From contig DASSOG010000020.1 in NCBI GenBank assembly GCA_035700805.1, positions 5,517-69,516 of the forward strand: a stretch of DNA of 64,000 bases. Direction: 5' to 3'. The translations under genes were made by a program, and so were the position numbers. The first letter of the stretch is position 1. Every line of letters begins with the position of its first letter. The notes beneath the pieces are model-generated. The model worked only from the letters and a program-made list of their open reading frames with translations. It did no database searches and was not told the DNA's origin. Positions 8,954-17,578 of this stretch are shown here, one piece after another. This DNA comes from JAGWRI01 sp035700805. Lineage in GTDB: Bacteria > Gemmatimonadota > Gemmatimonadetes > Gemmatimonadales > Gemmatimonadaceae.

Positions 8954-9136
8954 ATGTCCGCTCTGACAGAACAAGGCGAGCTCAAACCCTGCCCCAACGG
9001 TGGTTCACTTGAACGACAGACGGGCGAATTCCGCGCTGCTGGTGGTGGCCTGTCAGCCTTCGTCAACTTCGCCTCGGAGCGATTTGCATACGTATCGTGT
9101 GCCCATTGTGGCTGCACGGAGTCTTACAGCTCCCGG
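8954..9136 (+). pseudogene. degenerate zinc-ribbon protein (COG3478-like), cassette-borne
   Basis: The ATG lies 20 bases after the attC end. The first ~60 residues resemble the small zinc-ribbon nucleic-acid-binding family COG3478: KPCPNGGSLERQTGEFRAAG, then GGLSAFVNF and YVSCAHCGCTESYSS. Two family features are damaged. The first knuckle reads CPNGG instead of CPNCG, and CGCTE replaces the usual CGYTE. After SYSS the similarity stops while the frame runs on into the next gene in the wrong phase. This looks like a decayed gene cassette. The rest of 8935-9353 holds no other convincing gene and no second attC that I can see. Confidence 0.45.
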
Positions 9137-9353
9137 CTCCGGCTCGCAGTTCCACCCGCACTTGCTGGGGGAGAATGGACGCGGAATATTGACCCCTGGA
9201 CGGCCTGCGAGGCCTGTCAACGAACTGCCCGCCCGGACGTTATTATAGGTGGACGGCCGGAGCCCTCCGGCCGCGCCCATGTGTCCGCTTCCTTCCCACC
9301 TGCGCGACGGCCCGTTTCCCGCGGCTGCCTCGCGCCCCAGCTCCCCTGCCAGC

Positions 9354-12300
9354 ATGAGACATCGCCTGACCCGCGCCGCACTGTGCATTGCGGCCGCCCT
9401 CAGCCTCGGCGCGCCCGCGCTCCTCGCCCAGCAGTCCGTCCTCGAGACGCGCAACCCGAACCAGCGCCAGGATCCGGCCTACCCGGCGTTCTACAACATG
9501 TGGACGCACCACGGCAGCCCGCTGGTGGACCACCTGCCAATCGTCCCGGGAATCCCGACGCCCAAGCAGTTCCTGGGCTACTACATCGGGGCGCCCAAGA
9601 CGCTCACGTACTACGCCAAGATCGTGGCGTACTACCGGGCGCTGGCCAAGGCGACGCCGCGCGTGCAGGTGGAAGACATCGGGCGGTCGGACGAGGGGCG
9701 GGAGCTGGTGGTGGTGTGGGTGTCGTCCGAGGAAAACATGAAGCACCTGGCGCAGAACCGCGCCAACCTCGGCAGGATTGCCGACCCGCGCGGCCTCTCC
9801 GAGGCGCAGGTGCACACACTGATCGCGAACACCAAGCCCGACTACCACCTGATGGGTGGCCTGCACTCGGGTGAGACCGGGCCATCGGAAATGCTGATGG
9901 AGCTGGTGTACCGGCTGGCCACCGAGACGTCGCCGCTCATCACGCAAATCCGTGACAACATCTACGTTTCCGTCACGCCGGCCGCCGAACCCGATGGCCG
10001 CGACCGCGTGGTGGACTGGTTCTATCACGGGATGGACATGAAGGCCAAGTGGGGGCCGATCGACTCGGCCGCCAGGGCGGACAGCCTGAAGGCGGACAGC
10101 CTCAAGGGCGACACGACCGCCGCTGCCGCATCGCCCAATCCGTTCTTTCAGCGCAGCGTGGAGGGAAGTGTCCCGTACTGGGGCAAGTACGTGTTCCACG
10201 ACAACAATCGTGACATCAACCTCTCGCAGATGGAGATGCGCGCCATCACCGACTGGTACTTCACGGCGCACCCGCCCATCATGCACGACCTGCATGAGGC
10301 GCTGTCGCTCATGTACATCTACAGCGGTGGCCCGCCGCAGAATCCCAACCTGGACCCGATCCTCTTCACCCAGTTGCAGTTCTTTGCCAACTACCAGTTG
10401 GAGCAGACCACCAAGTACGGCATGCCCGGCGTCTATACGCATGAGTTCATGGATGCCTGGTCCCCGGGCTACCTGGGCAGCGTGGTGTACAACCACAACG
10501 GCATGATGGAGATGTACGAGACCATGTCGGGGCACGACATCCCGGCGGACTCCATGGCGGACAGCATTGCCACGGCCGAGCCCGAGCGCCGCGGCGGACG
10601 CGGGCAGGGTGGCGCAGGCGCGGCCCGCGGGGGTCGAGGTGGCGCGGCGGCCGGTGGGCGCGGCGGTGCCGCGAGGGGCGGACGCGGCGGCGCGGCAACG
10701 GGTCGTGGCGCGGGACGGGCTGCTGCCAGCCCGCCGCCGAGCTTCGGCGGCGGCGATGGGGGCATCCCCACCGGCAAGGGCGGGAGCCAGCCGCGCGAGT
10801 GGTTCCGAGGGTTGCCAGTGCCGGCCAATGGCGTGGCCACCTTCACTCGGCGCGACAACGCCAACTACATGGAGACCGGCGTGCTCTCGGCGCTGCAGCT
10901 CACGGCCATGTTCCCGCAGATGGTGTTGCAGAACTTCTATATCATGACCAGGCACTCGCTTGACGCGGGCAGCGCCGAGGCGCCGTATGCCTATGTGATC
11001 CCCAAGTCGGCGGACATGACCAAGCCCGCCGAGCTGGTGAATATCCTGCGGGCGCAGCACATCGAGGTCGGTGTGCTGGGCAAGGCCATGGTGGTGGATG
11101 ACGACACCATCCCGGCCGGTTCGTATGTAGTCAAGCTGGACCAGCCGTACGGCCGCCTGGCCAAGAACCTGCTGGAAAAGCAGATCTTCCCCGATCCGCG
11201 ACTCACCACGTACGACGACAGCGGGTGGTCCATGGGGTGGGCGTTCGACGTCACCGTCAAGGAGATTGACGACAAGGCGATCCTGGCTGCCTCCGTGACG
11301 CCGGTGGATTCCGCGGTGGTCCGCGGCACCGTGGCGGGCTCGGGTTCCGCCGGGCTGGCCGTGGCGCACTACGGCTCCAACAACATGATCACCTTCCGCT
11401 ACCTGCTGAAGGATGTGCCAATGAAGGTGGCGGATTCCGCGTTCACGGCTGACGGCGTGCAGTTCCCGGCCGGGTCGTTCATCGTCACCGGGTCGTCGTC
11501 CGACCTGGCGGCGGCAAAGCGCATGGTGGATTCCCTGGGGCTGACCGCGGCGTCGCTGGCCGCGCTGCCGGCCGTGCCGGCGCACGATGCCAACGTGCCG
11601 CGCGTGGCCATCTTCTCGCGGTGGAGTGGCACGCAGAACCTCGGGTGGTATCGGTTCACCTTTGACAAGTTCCACATTCCGTATGACCTGATCTTCAAGG
11701 AGCGCGTGGATCAGGGGAACCTGAAGAAGGACTACGACGTGATCGTGATGGCGACGCAGGACGTGGGTCGCTCGGCGGTGTTCGCGAAGAAGGCCGCCCA
11801 CCCGCAGCCGTACGAACGGAGCGACAAGTACAAGTTCCTGGGCATGTACGGCTCCACGCCGGACATGAGTGGCGGGATGGGCCAGGCCGGCGTGGATGCG
11901 ATCAATGCATTCCTGGACGCCGGCGGCACGCTGATCACGGCGGACGCGGGCGTCAGCTACCCGATCCAGTTCGGGCTCGCGCGGTCGTTCGAGACGGTGC
12001 GCCCGCAGGGCGTGACGGCGCAGAAGCCGCTGGTGATGGCCAGGATCACGCGGACGGACAGCCCCATCTTCTATGGCTACGCCACCGATACCATTCCGAT
12101 CAAGTTCAACCAGGGCGCGCAGGTGTTCCGGTACGGCGTGGCCGATTCCAGCCGAGTGCTGGCGGAGTACGTGGGCGGCGACGCGTCAGTGCTGAGCGGG
12201 CTCATGGTGGGGGCCGACAACCTGGAGCACCAGGCGTTCGTCGCCGACATCTCGCGGGCGCACAACGGCAACGGGCGCGTGATCATGTTCACCAACAATC

Positions 12301-12407
12301 CCATCTACCGGTGGCAGAACCATGGGGAGTTCAACATGGTGTTCAACGCCATCATCAACTGGGACGATCCCACGCCGGCACGGAGTGAGGCGCCGAAGTC
12401 CAACTAG
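9354..12407 (+). CDS. secreted M14-family zinc carboxypeptidase
   Basis: A 1017-aa exported metallopeptidase. The signal peptide is MRHRLTRAALCIAAALSLGA, cut near LLAQQ. The M14 zinc ligands are visible as GGLHSGETGP (His171, Glu174) and the later MHDLHEAL His near residue 310; DNNRDINLSQ precedes it. An unusual low-complexity insert rich in Gly, Arg and Ala (about residues 412-472) splits the protein. The C-terminal half contains a segment resembling a glutamine-amidotransferase-like fold, as in other long M14 proteins. It probably degrades peptides in the periplasm or outside the cell. ATG 9354 is chosen because the signal peptide begins there; earlier in-frame codons would bury it. Confidence 0.88.
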   Translation: MRHRLTRAALCIAAALSLGAPALLAQQSVLETRNPNQRQDPAYPAFYNMWTHHGSPLVDHLPIVPGIPTPKQFLGYYIGAPKTLTYYAKIVAYYRALAKATPRVQVEDIGRSDEGRELVVVWVSSEENMKHLAQNRANLGRIADPRGLSEAQVHTLIANTKPDYHLMGGLHSGETGPSEMLMELVYRLATETSPLITQIRDNIYVSVTPAAEPDGRDRVVDWFYHGMDMKAKWGPIDSAARADSLKADSLKGDTTAAAASPNPFFQRSVEGSVPYWGKYVFHDNNRDINLSQMEMRAITDWYFTAHPPIMHDLHEALSLMYIYSGGPPQNPNLDPILFTQLQFFANYQLEQTTKYGMPGVYTHEFMDAWSPGYLGSVVYNHNGMMEMYETMSGHDIPADSMADSIATAEPERRGGRGQGGAGAARGGRGGAAAGGRGGAARGGRGGAATGRGAGRAAASPPPSFGGGDGGIPTGKGGSQPREWFRGLPVPANGVATFTRRDNANYMETGVLSALQLTAMFPQMVLQNFYIMTRHSLDAGSAEAPYAYVIPKSADMTKPAELVNILRAQHIEVGVLGKAMVVDDDTIPAGSYVVKLDQPYGRLAKNLLEKQIFPDPRLTTYDDSGWSMGWAFDVTVKEIDDKAILAASVTPVDSAVVRGTVAGSGSAGLAVAHYGSNNMITFRYLLKDVPMKVADSAFTADGVQFPAGSFIVTGSSSDLAAAKRMVDSLGLTAASLAALPAVPAHDANVPRVAIFSRWSGTQNLGWYRFTFDKFHIPYDLIFKERVDQGNLKKDYDVIVMATQDVGRSAVFAKKAAHPQPYERSDKYKFLGMYGSTPDMSGGMGQAGVDAINAFLDAGGTLITADAGVSYPIQFGLARSFETVRPQGVTAQKPLVMARITRTDSPIFYGYATDTIPIKFNQGAQVFRYGVADSSRVLAEYVGGDASVLSGLMVGADNLEHQAFVADISRAHNGNGRVIMFTNNPIYRWQNHGEFNMVFNAIINWDDPTPARSEAPKSN

Positions 12408-12422
12408 TCTGGTTCGGAAAGT

Positions 12423-12463
12423 GAAGCCCGCCGGGTGCGCGACGTGCGCATCCGGCGGGCTTC
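12423..12463. terminator. strong stem-loop after M14 peptidase gene
   Basis: An 18-bp stem (GAAGCCCGCCGGGTGCGC paired with its complement, one G-T pair) closes a 5-base loop. It begins 15 bases after the M14 stop. No T-run follows, so it may act as a weak intrinsic terminator or as an RNA-stabilising 3' hairpin. It could serve both strands. Confidence 0.65.
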
Positions 12464-12485
12464 GTGCACGGGGGAAACGGTGAGG

Positions 12486-12542
12486 CTATTCAGCCCGCAT
12501 GGCGACCGTGGGGTCCACGCGGGCTTCCGCCCGTTGCCCGGG
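12486..12542 (-). pseudogene. 3' relic of an ADOP/MacB-type permease
   Basis: Read on the minus strand this ends ...ARVDPTVAMRAE followed by TAG. That is the typical extreme C terminus of MacB/FtsX-like permeases of the acidobacterial duplicated orphan permease (ADOP) type. Upstream of those ~12 residues the similarity ends and there is no room for the ~800-aa gene, because the dienelactone hydrolase gene starts at 12596. It is most likely the stump of a deleted permease. Short matches of this kind can be chance, but the C-terminal motif is distinctive. Confidence 0.45.
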
Positions 12543-12595
12543 TGACATAGCGTTCACAGGTCCGCCTTACCAGCCAGCCGAATCCGGAGCCGTCC

Positions 12596-13516
12596 ATGCC
12601 ACGTGTCAACCGCCGTTTCCACCGTTTGCTGCCCTGTGCCGCGCTGGCCCTGCTCGCGCTGTTCACCACCGCGCCGCGCGCGCTGGCGCAAGGTCACGCC
12701 AACCTGCCGCCGAGCAACGACGCCGCCGAGGCGCGCCTGAACGCCAGTCCGCGTCACGGGGAGTGGGTCAGGATTCCCTGGGGCGACGGCGGCACCGACT
12801 CGCTCATGGCGTACGTGGTGTATCCCGTCACGGCGCGCGAGCATTCGCCGGTGGTCGTCGTGGTGCACGAGATCTACGGCCTGACCACCTGGGTGCGTGG
12901 CGTGGCCGACCAGGTGGCGGCCGAAGGGTTCATCGCGATCGCGCCGGACCTCAACTCGCGCGTGCGCGGCGGGCCGTCCACGGTGGAGCTGACGCGCGAC
13001 AGTTCGGTGCGCATCATCCGCGGCGTCTCCACCGCCGACCGCGCGGCCGGCGTGACGGCGGCCGCCAGGTATGCGATGTCGCTGGCCTCCGCGGAACATA
13101 GGTATGCTGTTATCGGCTTCTGCTGGGGTGGGAGCACCACCTGGCAGTATGCCATCAACGGGGGCATTGCCGGCTACTCGGGTGGCGTGGCGTTCTATGG
13201 GACGCCGTACCTGGCCGACGGGGCGCCGGTGGTGGATTCGCTGAAGAAGATCAGCCAGCCGATCATGCTGCTCAGCGGGTCACTCGACCCGCGCATCGGG
13301 GCCGCGATGCCGGCTATCGAGGCCGACATGAAGGCGCTGGGCAAGGACTATTTCGGCCGGAACTACCAGGGCGCGATCCATGGCTTCATGCGCGCGCAGG
13401 ACGATCCCGTGCAGCCGGAGCGGAAGCCGGCGCAGGAGGCGGCGAACCTGGCGGCGGCCGAGGATGCGTGGCCGCGCACCGTGGCGTTCCTGAAGAAGCA
13501 GTTGGGGATCCAGTAG
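12596..13516 (+). CDS. secreted dienelactone hydrolase family protein
   Basis: A 306-aa alpha/beta hydrolase with a signal peptide (LLPCAALALLALFTTAPRALAQ). The nucleophile is Cys in IGFCWGGS (about residue 176), the acid is in SGSLDPRIG and the His in YQGAIHGFMR, which together form the Cys-Asp-His triad of dienelactone hydrolases. The DLH family cleaves lactone or ester bonds, classically in aromatic ring breakdown; the exported form here may act on other esters. ATG 12596 has GGAG ten bases upstream. The gene faces the TetR gene with only 40 bases between their stops. Confidence 0.88.
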   Translation: MPRVNRRFHRLLPCAALALLALFTTAPRALAQGHANLPPSNDAAEARLNASPRHGEWVRIPWGDGGTDSLMAYVVYPVTAREHSPVVVVVHEIYGLTTWVRGVADQVAAEGFIAIAPDLNSRVRGGPSTVELTRDSSVRIIRGVSTADRAAGVTAAARYAMSLASAEHRYAVIGFCWGGSTTWQYAINGGIAGYSGGVAFYGTPYLADGAPVVDSLKKISQPIMLLSGSLDPRIGAAMPAIEADMKALGKDYFGRNYQGAIHGFMRAQDDPVQPERKPAQEAANLAAAEDAWPRTVAFLKKQLGIQ

Positions 13517-13556
13517 CGGCGGTTCCGCGACTGGGAAAGGCTCGGCCGGGCGCCGT

Positions 13557-14249
13557 TCAGGCGCCTGGCTGGTGCTCCGTGGCGATCTGCCTGATCCCGG
13601 CCAGCGAGAAGTCGGCGATGTGTTCCGCCGCCGCGGCGATCTGCGTGGTGGTGGTGGGCCAGCCCTGCAGCGCGCATTCGCGGAACTTGTTGGGCGCGTA
13701 CGACAGGCACTGCGCCTCGATGCTGATGACGCAGCGGGCCACGCGCGGATCGTCGTCGGTGGTGCCCAGCAGCTCGGCCAGGATTCGCGACAGGTGGCGG
13801 ACGCGGGGCTTAACCACTTCATCGGCGATCCACGGCGCCAGGGGAGTGGGCTCCGCGCTTTCGTGCCGCATGAGCTTGTGGATCCACCCGGCGCGGCCGC
13901 CCTGCACCTGGGCCTCACGCGCGGCAATGAGCGGTACGTAGGCGCGGACATAGTGCCGGAGGCGTTCGTCCGCCGGCAGGGCGGGGTCGGGGACGATGAG
14001 CGCCCGCGTGGTTTCGCGCATGGCCTGGATGGCTCGGCTTACGACTTCTTTGTAGAGGCCGAGCTTGCCGTCAAAGTGGTAGTTCACGGCGGCGACATTG
14101 GCGCCGGCCGCGCGGCAGATGTCGCGCACGCTCGTGCGCCGGAACCCGAATTCCGCGAACTGCTCCGTGGCGGCGTCAATGAGGCGTTCGCGCGTGGCGA
14201 CGTCGCTCGTGGCGGCCCGATGGCGGTGCGCGTAGCGGGGCGCCGTCAT
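13557..14249 (-). CDS. TetR/AcrR family transcriptional regulator
   Basis: A 230-aa repressor. The N-terminal helix-turn-helix is RERLIDAATEQFAEFGFRRTSVRDICRAAG followed by NVAAVNYHF. The C-terminal domain resembles the CerR-type ligand-binding fold. It is the last gene of an operon with a membrane-fusion protein, an ABC ATPase and an ABC-2 permease, and its ATG overlaps the permease stop. It probably represses this efflux operon through the palindrome at 17524-17541, so expression would be self-limiting until a ligand binds. Confidence 0.9.
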   Translation of the reverse strand: MTAPRYAHRHRAATSDVATRERLIDAATEQFAEFGFRRTSVRDICRAAGANVAAVNYHFDGKLGLYKEVVSRAIQAMRETTRALIVPDPALPADERLRHYVRAYVPLIAAREAQVQGGRAGWIHKLMRHESAEPTPLAPWIADEVVKPRVRHLSRILAELLGTTDDDPRVARCVISIEAQCLSYAPNKFRECALQGWPTTTTQIAAAAEHIADFSLAGIRQIATEHQPGA

Positions 14250-15364
14250 CAGAGCGTCCGCCGGAAGAGCATGGTGGCCGCGCCCATGGTCAACGCCCCG
14301 AAGATGGCCAGGTACAGCAGGTCAAATCCGATGGCGCCAAAGCCGGAGTTCTTGAGCAGCAGGGCCTTGAGCGCGTTCACGGCATACGTGAACGGGTCCA
14401 CGACGGCGATGGCCCGCATCCACTGCGGGAAGGCCTGCTGCGGATACACGGCGCCGCTGGGGAACCAGAGGATGGTGTTGATGATGCCGAACATCGCGCG
14501 GGGGATCAGCGGATCCTCCATGCGCACCATGAGCAGGAACATGAAGCTCACCAGCGACACGGACGTGACACCGATGACCACCAGCAGCCGCATGAGTCGC
14601 ATGGGGTCCAGCGGGTTGGGCACTCCCGCGATGATCGACCCGACGAAGATGAGCATCAGCCCGGACATCATGGCCTTGATGGCGCCCGACACGTTGAAGC
14701 CCAGGATGAGCTCCAGCTTGGAGATGGGCGTCACCAGGTAGCCCTCGTGCAGGCCGCGCGCCTTGTCATCGATGAAGATGATCCCGCCGCCGATCATCAC
14801 CATCATGAAGATGGACATGACGATGGTGCCGGGCAGCAGGTACTGGATGTACGGCACGTACGGGTACAGTTCCACCGTTTCCAGCGTGGCCTCGCTGGTC
14901 ATGCGACGCGTGGAGGGTGGCGGCGCGTTGTACGCGGCCAGCAGGCCGCTGAAGCTCCCGGCCAGCGACGCGCTCACGAAGTTGTCCGTGTTGTCCGCGA
15001 TCAGCGCGATGCGCGGGTTCTCGCCGGCCAGGACGCGGCGCGAGAAGCCCGGGGGGATGGTGAGCACGCCATTCACCGTGCCACGGCGCAGCGCGGCAAT
15101 GGCCTGGCCCCGGTCGGTGAACGGGATGGTGGTGAAGGTGTTGGCGTTGGCGGCCACGGCGTTGGCCAGCTCCTGGATCTTCACGGCGGGCAGCCCGCCG
15201 TCCTGGTCCACGACGCCCACCTTGAGGCGCTTCACCTGGCCGCCAAAGGCGTATCCCAGCACCACGAGCTGCAGCAGCGGCATGAAGAGCGACATCCAGA
15301 TGAGCATGGGGCTCCGCCGGAACCGGCGCATGTCGCGTTCAACGAGGGCCCAGGCGCCTCTCAT
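14249..15364 (-). CDS. ABC-2 type transporter permease
   Basis: A 371-aa membrane protein of the YbhS/YbhR (ABC-2) type: one N-terminal segment (SPMLIWMSLFMPLLQLVVLGYAF), a large periplasmic loop, then five hydrophobic segments from IVMSIFMMVMIGGGIIFI onward. It pairs with the ATPase encoded just upstream, four bases away. ATG 15364 (MRGAWALVERDMRRF) is preferred over a longer frame that would run into the ATPase gene. Together with the HlyD-like protein the complex should export a drug-like compound; the substrate is unknown. Confidence 0.9.
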   Translation of the reverse strand: MRGAWALVERDMRRFRRSPMLIWMSLFMPLLQLVVLGYAFGGQVKRLKVGVVDQDGGLPAVKIQELANAVAANANTFTTIPFTDRGQAIAALRRGTVNGVLTIPPGFSRRVLAGENPRIALIADNTDNFVSASLAGSFSGLLAAYNAPPPSTRRMTSEATLETVELYPYVPYIQYLLPGTIVMSIFMMVMIGGGIIFIDDKARGLHEGYLVTPISKLELILGFNVSGAIKAMMSGLMLIFVGSIIAGVPNPLDPMRLMRLLVVIGVTSVSLVSFMFLLMVRMEDPLIPRAMFGIINTILWFPSGAVYPQQAFPQWMRAIAVVDPFTYAVNALKALLLKNSGFGAIGFDLLYLAIFGALTMGAATMLFRRTL

Positions 15365-15368
15365 CGGC

Positions 15369-16364
15369 TCATCTCCTCGGCATGGCCATGACCCGCTTCT
15401 CATTCATGGACTGCTCCTGCAGTCCATCGCGAAGCTGGTGCCCGGTGAAGTGCACGAACACGTCGTCCAGCGACGTGCTCTCCACCGCCAGGGAGCGCAC
15501 GGTGAGGCCGGCGTCCCCGGCCGCGCGCAGCACGGCCGTGGTGGTGGTCGGCCCGGCATTTGAGACAATGCGAAACACCGGCGCACGATCTTCCACGCGA
15601 TCCACGCCAGGGAGGGCGCGCAGCGTCTCCGCCCATCCGTCCGGTGTCTCGGAAAAGCTCACTTCCAGCGTGTTCTCGCCCGGGATCTCCGCCTTGAGCC
15701 TGATGGGCGAGTCCAGCGCCATGAGCTTGCCATGGTCCACGATGGCGATGCGCTCGCAAAGCTTGTCGGCTTCGTCCATGTAATGCGTGGTGAGCAGCAC
15801 CGTGAGGTCGCGCTCCTGCTTGATGCGGCGCAGCATCTCCCAGACGGACGTGCGCGACACCGGATCGAGGCCCGTGGTGGGCTCATCCAGGAAGAGGATG
15901 CGTGGTTCGTGCACCAGCCCGCGCGCGATTTCCACGCGCCGGCGCATACCGCCCGACAGGTTCTTCACGGGGGCGTGCGCCCACTGGGTAAGTTCCACGG
16001 CTGCCAGCAGCTCGTCGATCAGCGGACGCCGGCGCTCGCGGGGCACGCGATACAGCTTGGAGAAAATCAGCAGGTTCTCATATGCGCTGAGTTCCAGGTC
16101 GCTGGTCATGGCCTGCGGGATCACGCCGATGGTGCGGCGCACGTCGTCCGCGTGGGTGACCACGTCAAATCCGCCCACCGTCGCCGAGCCGTCCGTGGGC
16201 GTCAGCAGCGTGGTGAGCATGCGGATGAGTGTGGACTTGCCGGCGCCGTTGGGGCCGAGCAGGCCGAAAATCTCACCCTCGTTCACGTGGAACGAGATGC
16301 GGTCCACCGCGGTGAAGTCGCCAAACCGCTTGGTGACGTCGCGGACGTCAATGGCGGCCTTCAT
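15369..16364 (-). CDS. ABC transporter ATP-binding protein
   Basis: A 331-aa nucleotide-binding subunit with Walker A GLLGPNGAGKSTLI, the signature LSGGMRRRVEIARGL, Walker B ILFLDEPTTGLDP and the H-loop LLTTHYMDEADKL. The C-terminal ~100 residues match the extra domain of daunorubicin-resistance (DrrA/YbhF-like) ATPases. It lies between the fusion protein (46 bases upstream) and the permease (four bases downstream) and powers the same exporter. Confidence 0.93.
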   Translation of the reverse strand: MKAAIDVRDVTKRFGDFTAVDRISFHVNEGEIFGLLGPNGAGKSTLIRMLTTLLTPTDGSATVGGFDVVTHADDVRRTIGVIPQAMTSDLELSAYENLLIFSKLYRVPRERRRPLIDELLAAVELTQWAHAPVKNLSGGMRRRVEIARGLVHEPRILFLDEPTTGLDPVSRTSVWEMLRRIKQERDLTVLLTTHYMDEADKLCERIAIVDHGKLMALDSPIRLKAEIPGENTLEVSFSETPDGWAETLRALPGVDRVEDRAPVFRIVSNAGPTTTTAVLRAAGDAGLTVRSLAVESTSLDDVFVHFTGHQLRDGLQEQSMNEKRVMAMPRR

Positions 16365-16410
16365 CGGGCGCCCCCAGACGGGACCCGCGCGGCGGCGGAC
16401 AGCCTCGCGC

Positions 16411-17463
16411 TCATTTGACCTCGCTGAGCGGCAACAGCACGTACGCCGTCATGCCCATGGCGAGTCGGCGGTCGCGGTTGTCCACGCGCAGCCGGATCTC
16501 GAACGTCCGGATGTCCCGCTTGATGCGGCTCACGTCGCGCGCGGTGGCGAACCCGGCATCCACCGCGCGATGGAAGACCACGCCCGGACGTTCCTCCCCG
16601 GACGGCAGGCGCACCATCAGTGTATCACCAAGGCGGATGCGGCTGATGTAGGTCTCCTCCACGTCGGCGCGCACCCAGAGGCTGTCCGGATTGATGAGCG
16701 TGACAATGGGCTGGCCGGCGTTCACGAACTCGCCCAGCCGGGCGGCGCGGACATCCACGAAGCCGGAAATGGGCGCGCGCACCTCGGTGTAGCCCAGCCG
16801 CACGTCGGCCGCCTGCGTCTGCGCGGCCGCGGCCGCGTGCTGCATCCTGGCGCCCTCCAGCGAACTCCGCTTGATGGCCACCTGGTCCTGCGCGCCCCTG
16901 GCCAGCGCCACCGCGGCCTCCTGCGCCTCCACCTGCTTGGTGGAGGCCTCCACGCGCGACGTGATGACCTGGTACGCCAGCCGCGCCGAGTCGAGCTGCT
17001 GCGGCGCGATGCCGCCCGTGCCCGCCATGGCCTCGTAGCGATCGAGGACGCGCTTCGTGTTGAGCATGGATGCGGAGTCTTCGGCCGCCTGCGCAATGGC
17101 AGCGGACAGCGTGGCCTGCGCCTGCCGGAGCTGCGCGTCGGCCTGTGTCTCCTCGAACCGCAACTCCGACTCGCTCACCTGCACCTGCGACGCCGCGGCC
17201 TGCGCGGAGTTGGCATAGAACTTCTGCTCGGCGGCCAGCTCGCCCGGCGCGAGGATGGCGATGAGCTGGTTGGCCACCACCGTGTCGCCTTCGGTGACCA
17301 GCAGGCTGTCCACCTGTCCCGCCACCTGCGGGCTGACGATGACTTCGTTGGCGGTGACGATGCCGGTGAGCGTCAGGGTGTCGGGGCGTCGCAGGAAGAG
17401 CCACGCCACGACGAGGATGACGACGGCGGCAACCGCCGCGATGATGACGCGCTTTCGGTTCAT
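16411..17463 (-). CDS. HlyD-family membrane fusion protein of the ABC exporter
   Basis: A 350-aa periplasmic adaptor: one N-terminal membrane anchor (VIIAAVAAVVILVVAWLFL), a lipoyl half-motif GIVTANEVIVSPQVAGQVDSL, a long coiled coil rich in Ala and Gln (about 80-210), and the second half-motif VRAPISGFVDVRAARLGEFV. This matches YbhG/EmrA-like adaptors that couple inner-membrane exporters to an outer-membrane channel. It is the first gene of the operon and lies just downstream of the probable TetR operator. No outer-membrane channel gene is adjacent. Confidence 0.9.
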   Translation of the reverse strand: MNRKRVIIAAVAAVVILVVAWLFLRRPDTLTLTGIVTANEVIVSPQVAGQVDSLLVTEGDTVVANQLIAILAPGELAAEQKFYANSAQAAASQVQVSESELRFEETQADAQLRQAQATLSAAIAQAAEDSASMLNTKRVLDRYEAMAGTGGIAPQQLDSARLAYQVITSRVEASTKQVEAQEAAVALARGAQDQVAIKRSSLEGARMQHAAAAAQTQAADVRLGYTEVRAPISGFVDVRAARLGEFVNAGQPIVTLINPDSLWVRADVEETYISRIRLGDTLMVRLPSGEERPGVVFHRAVDAGFATARDVSRIKRDIRTFEIRLRVDNRDRRLAMGMTAYVLLPLSEVK

Positions 17464-17523
17464 GCAGGGGGCTCTGGGGCGGGGGAGGAGCGGTCTGCCG
17501 GGGTGGGAAGGTCAAACAAGTGT

Positions 17524-17541
17524 ATCAAACGCATGTTTGAT
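17524..17541. promoter_or_regulatory. probable TetR operator
   Basis: ATCAAACGCATGTTTGAT is a perfect palindrome (7-bp arms, 4-base centre that is itself palindromic) located 61 bases before the HlyD start. A further TCAAAC half-site lies about a dozen bases away at 17512-17517. Palindromes of this size are typical binding sites of TetR proteins, and the operon's last gene encodes one. Confidence 0.7.
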
Positions 17542-17578
17542 GCGCAAGACGGGCCGGGTCGGGACCGCTGCGTCGGCG

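Noticed and set aside
7322..8974. A 550-codon open frame on the minus strand opposite the helicase gene.
   Set aside because: It lies entirely antisense to clear SNF2 motifs; long antisense frames are expected at this GC content and codon bias.
9190..9260. Possible second attC after the zinc-ribbon remnant (GTCAACG ... CGTTATTA).
   Set aside because: Neither end fits RYYYAAC or GTTRRRY and there are no complementary inner arms.
9243..11801. An 852-codon minus-strand frame opposite the M14 peptidase gene.
   Set aside because: His/Arg/Val-rich translation with no domain; it is the shadow of the peptidase gene.
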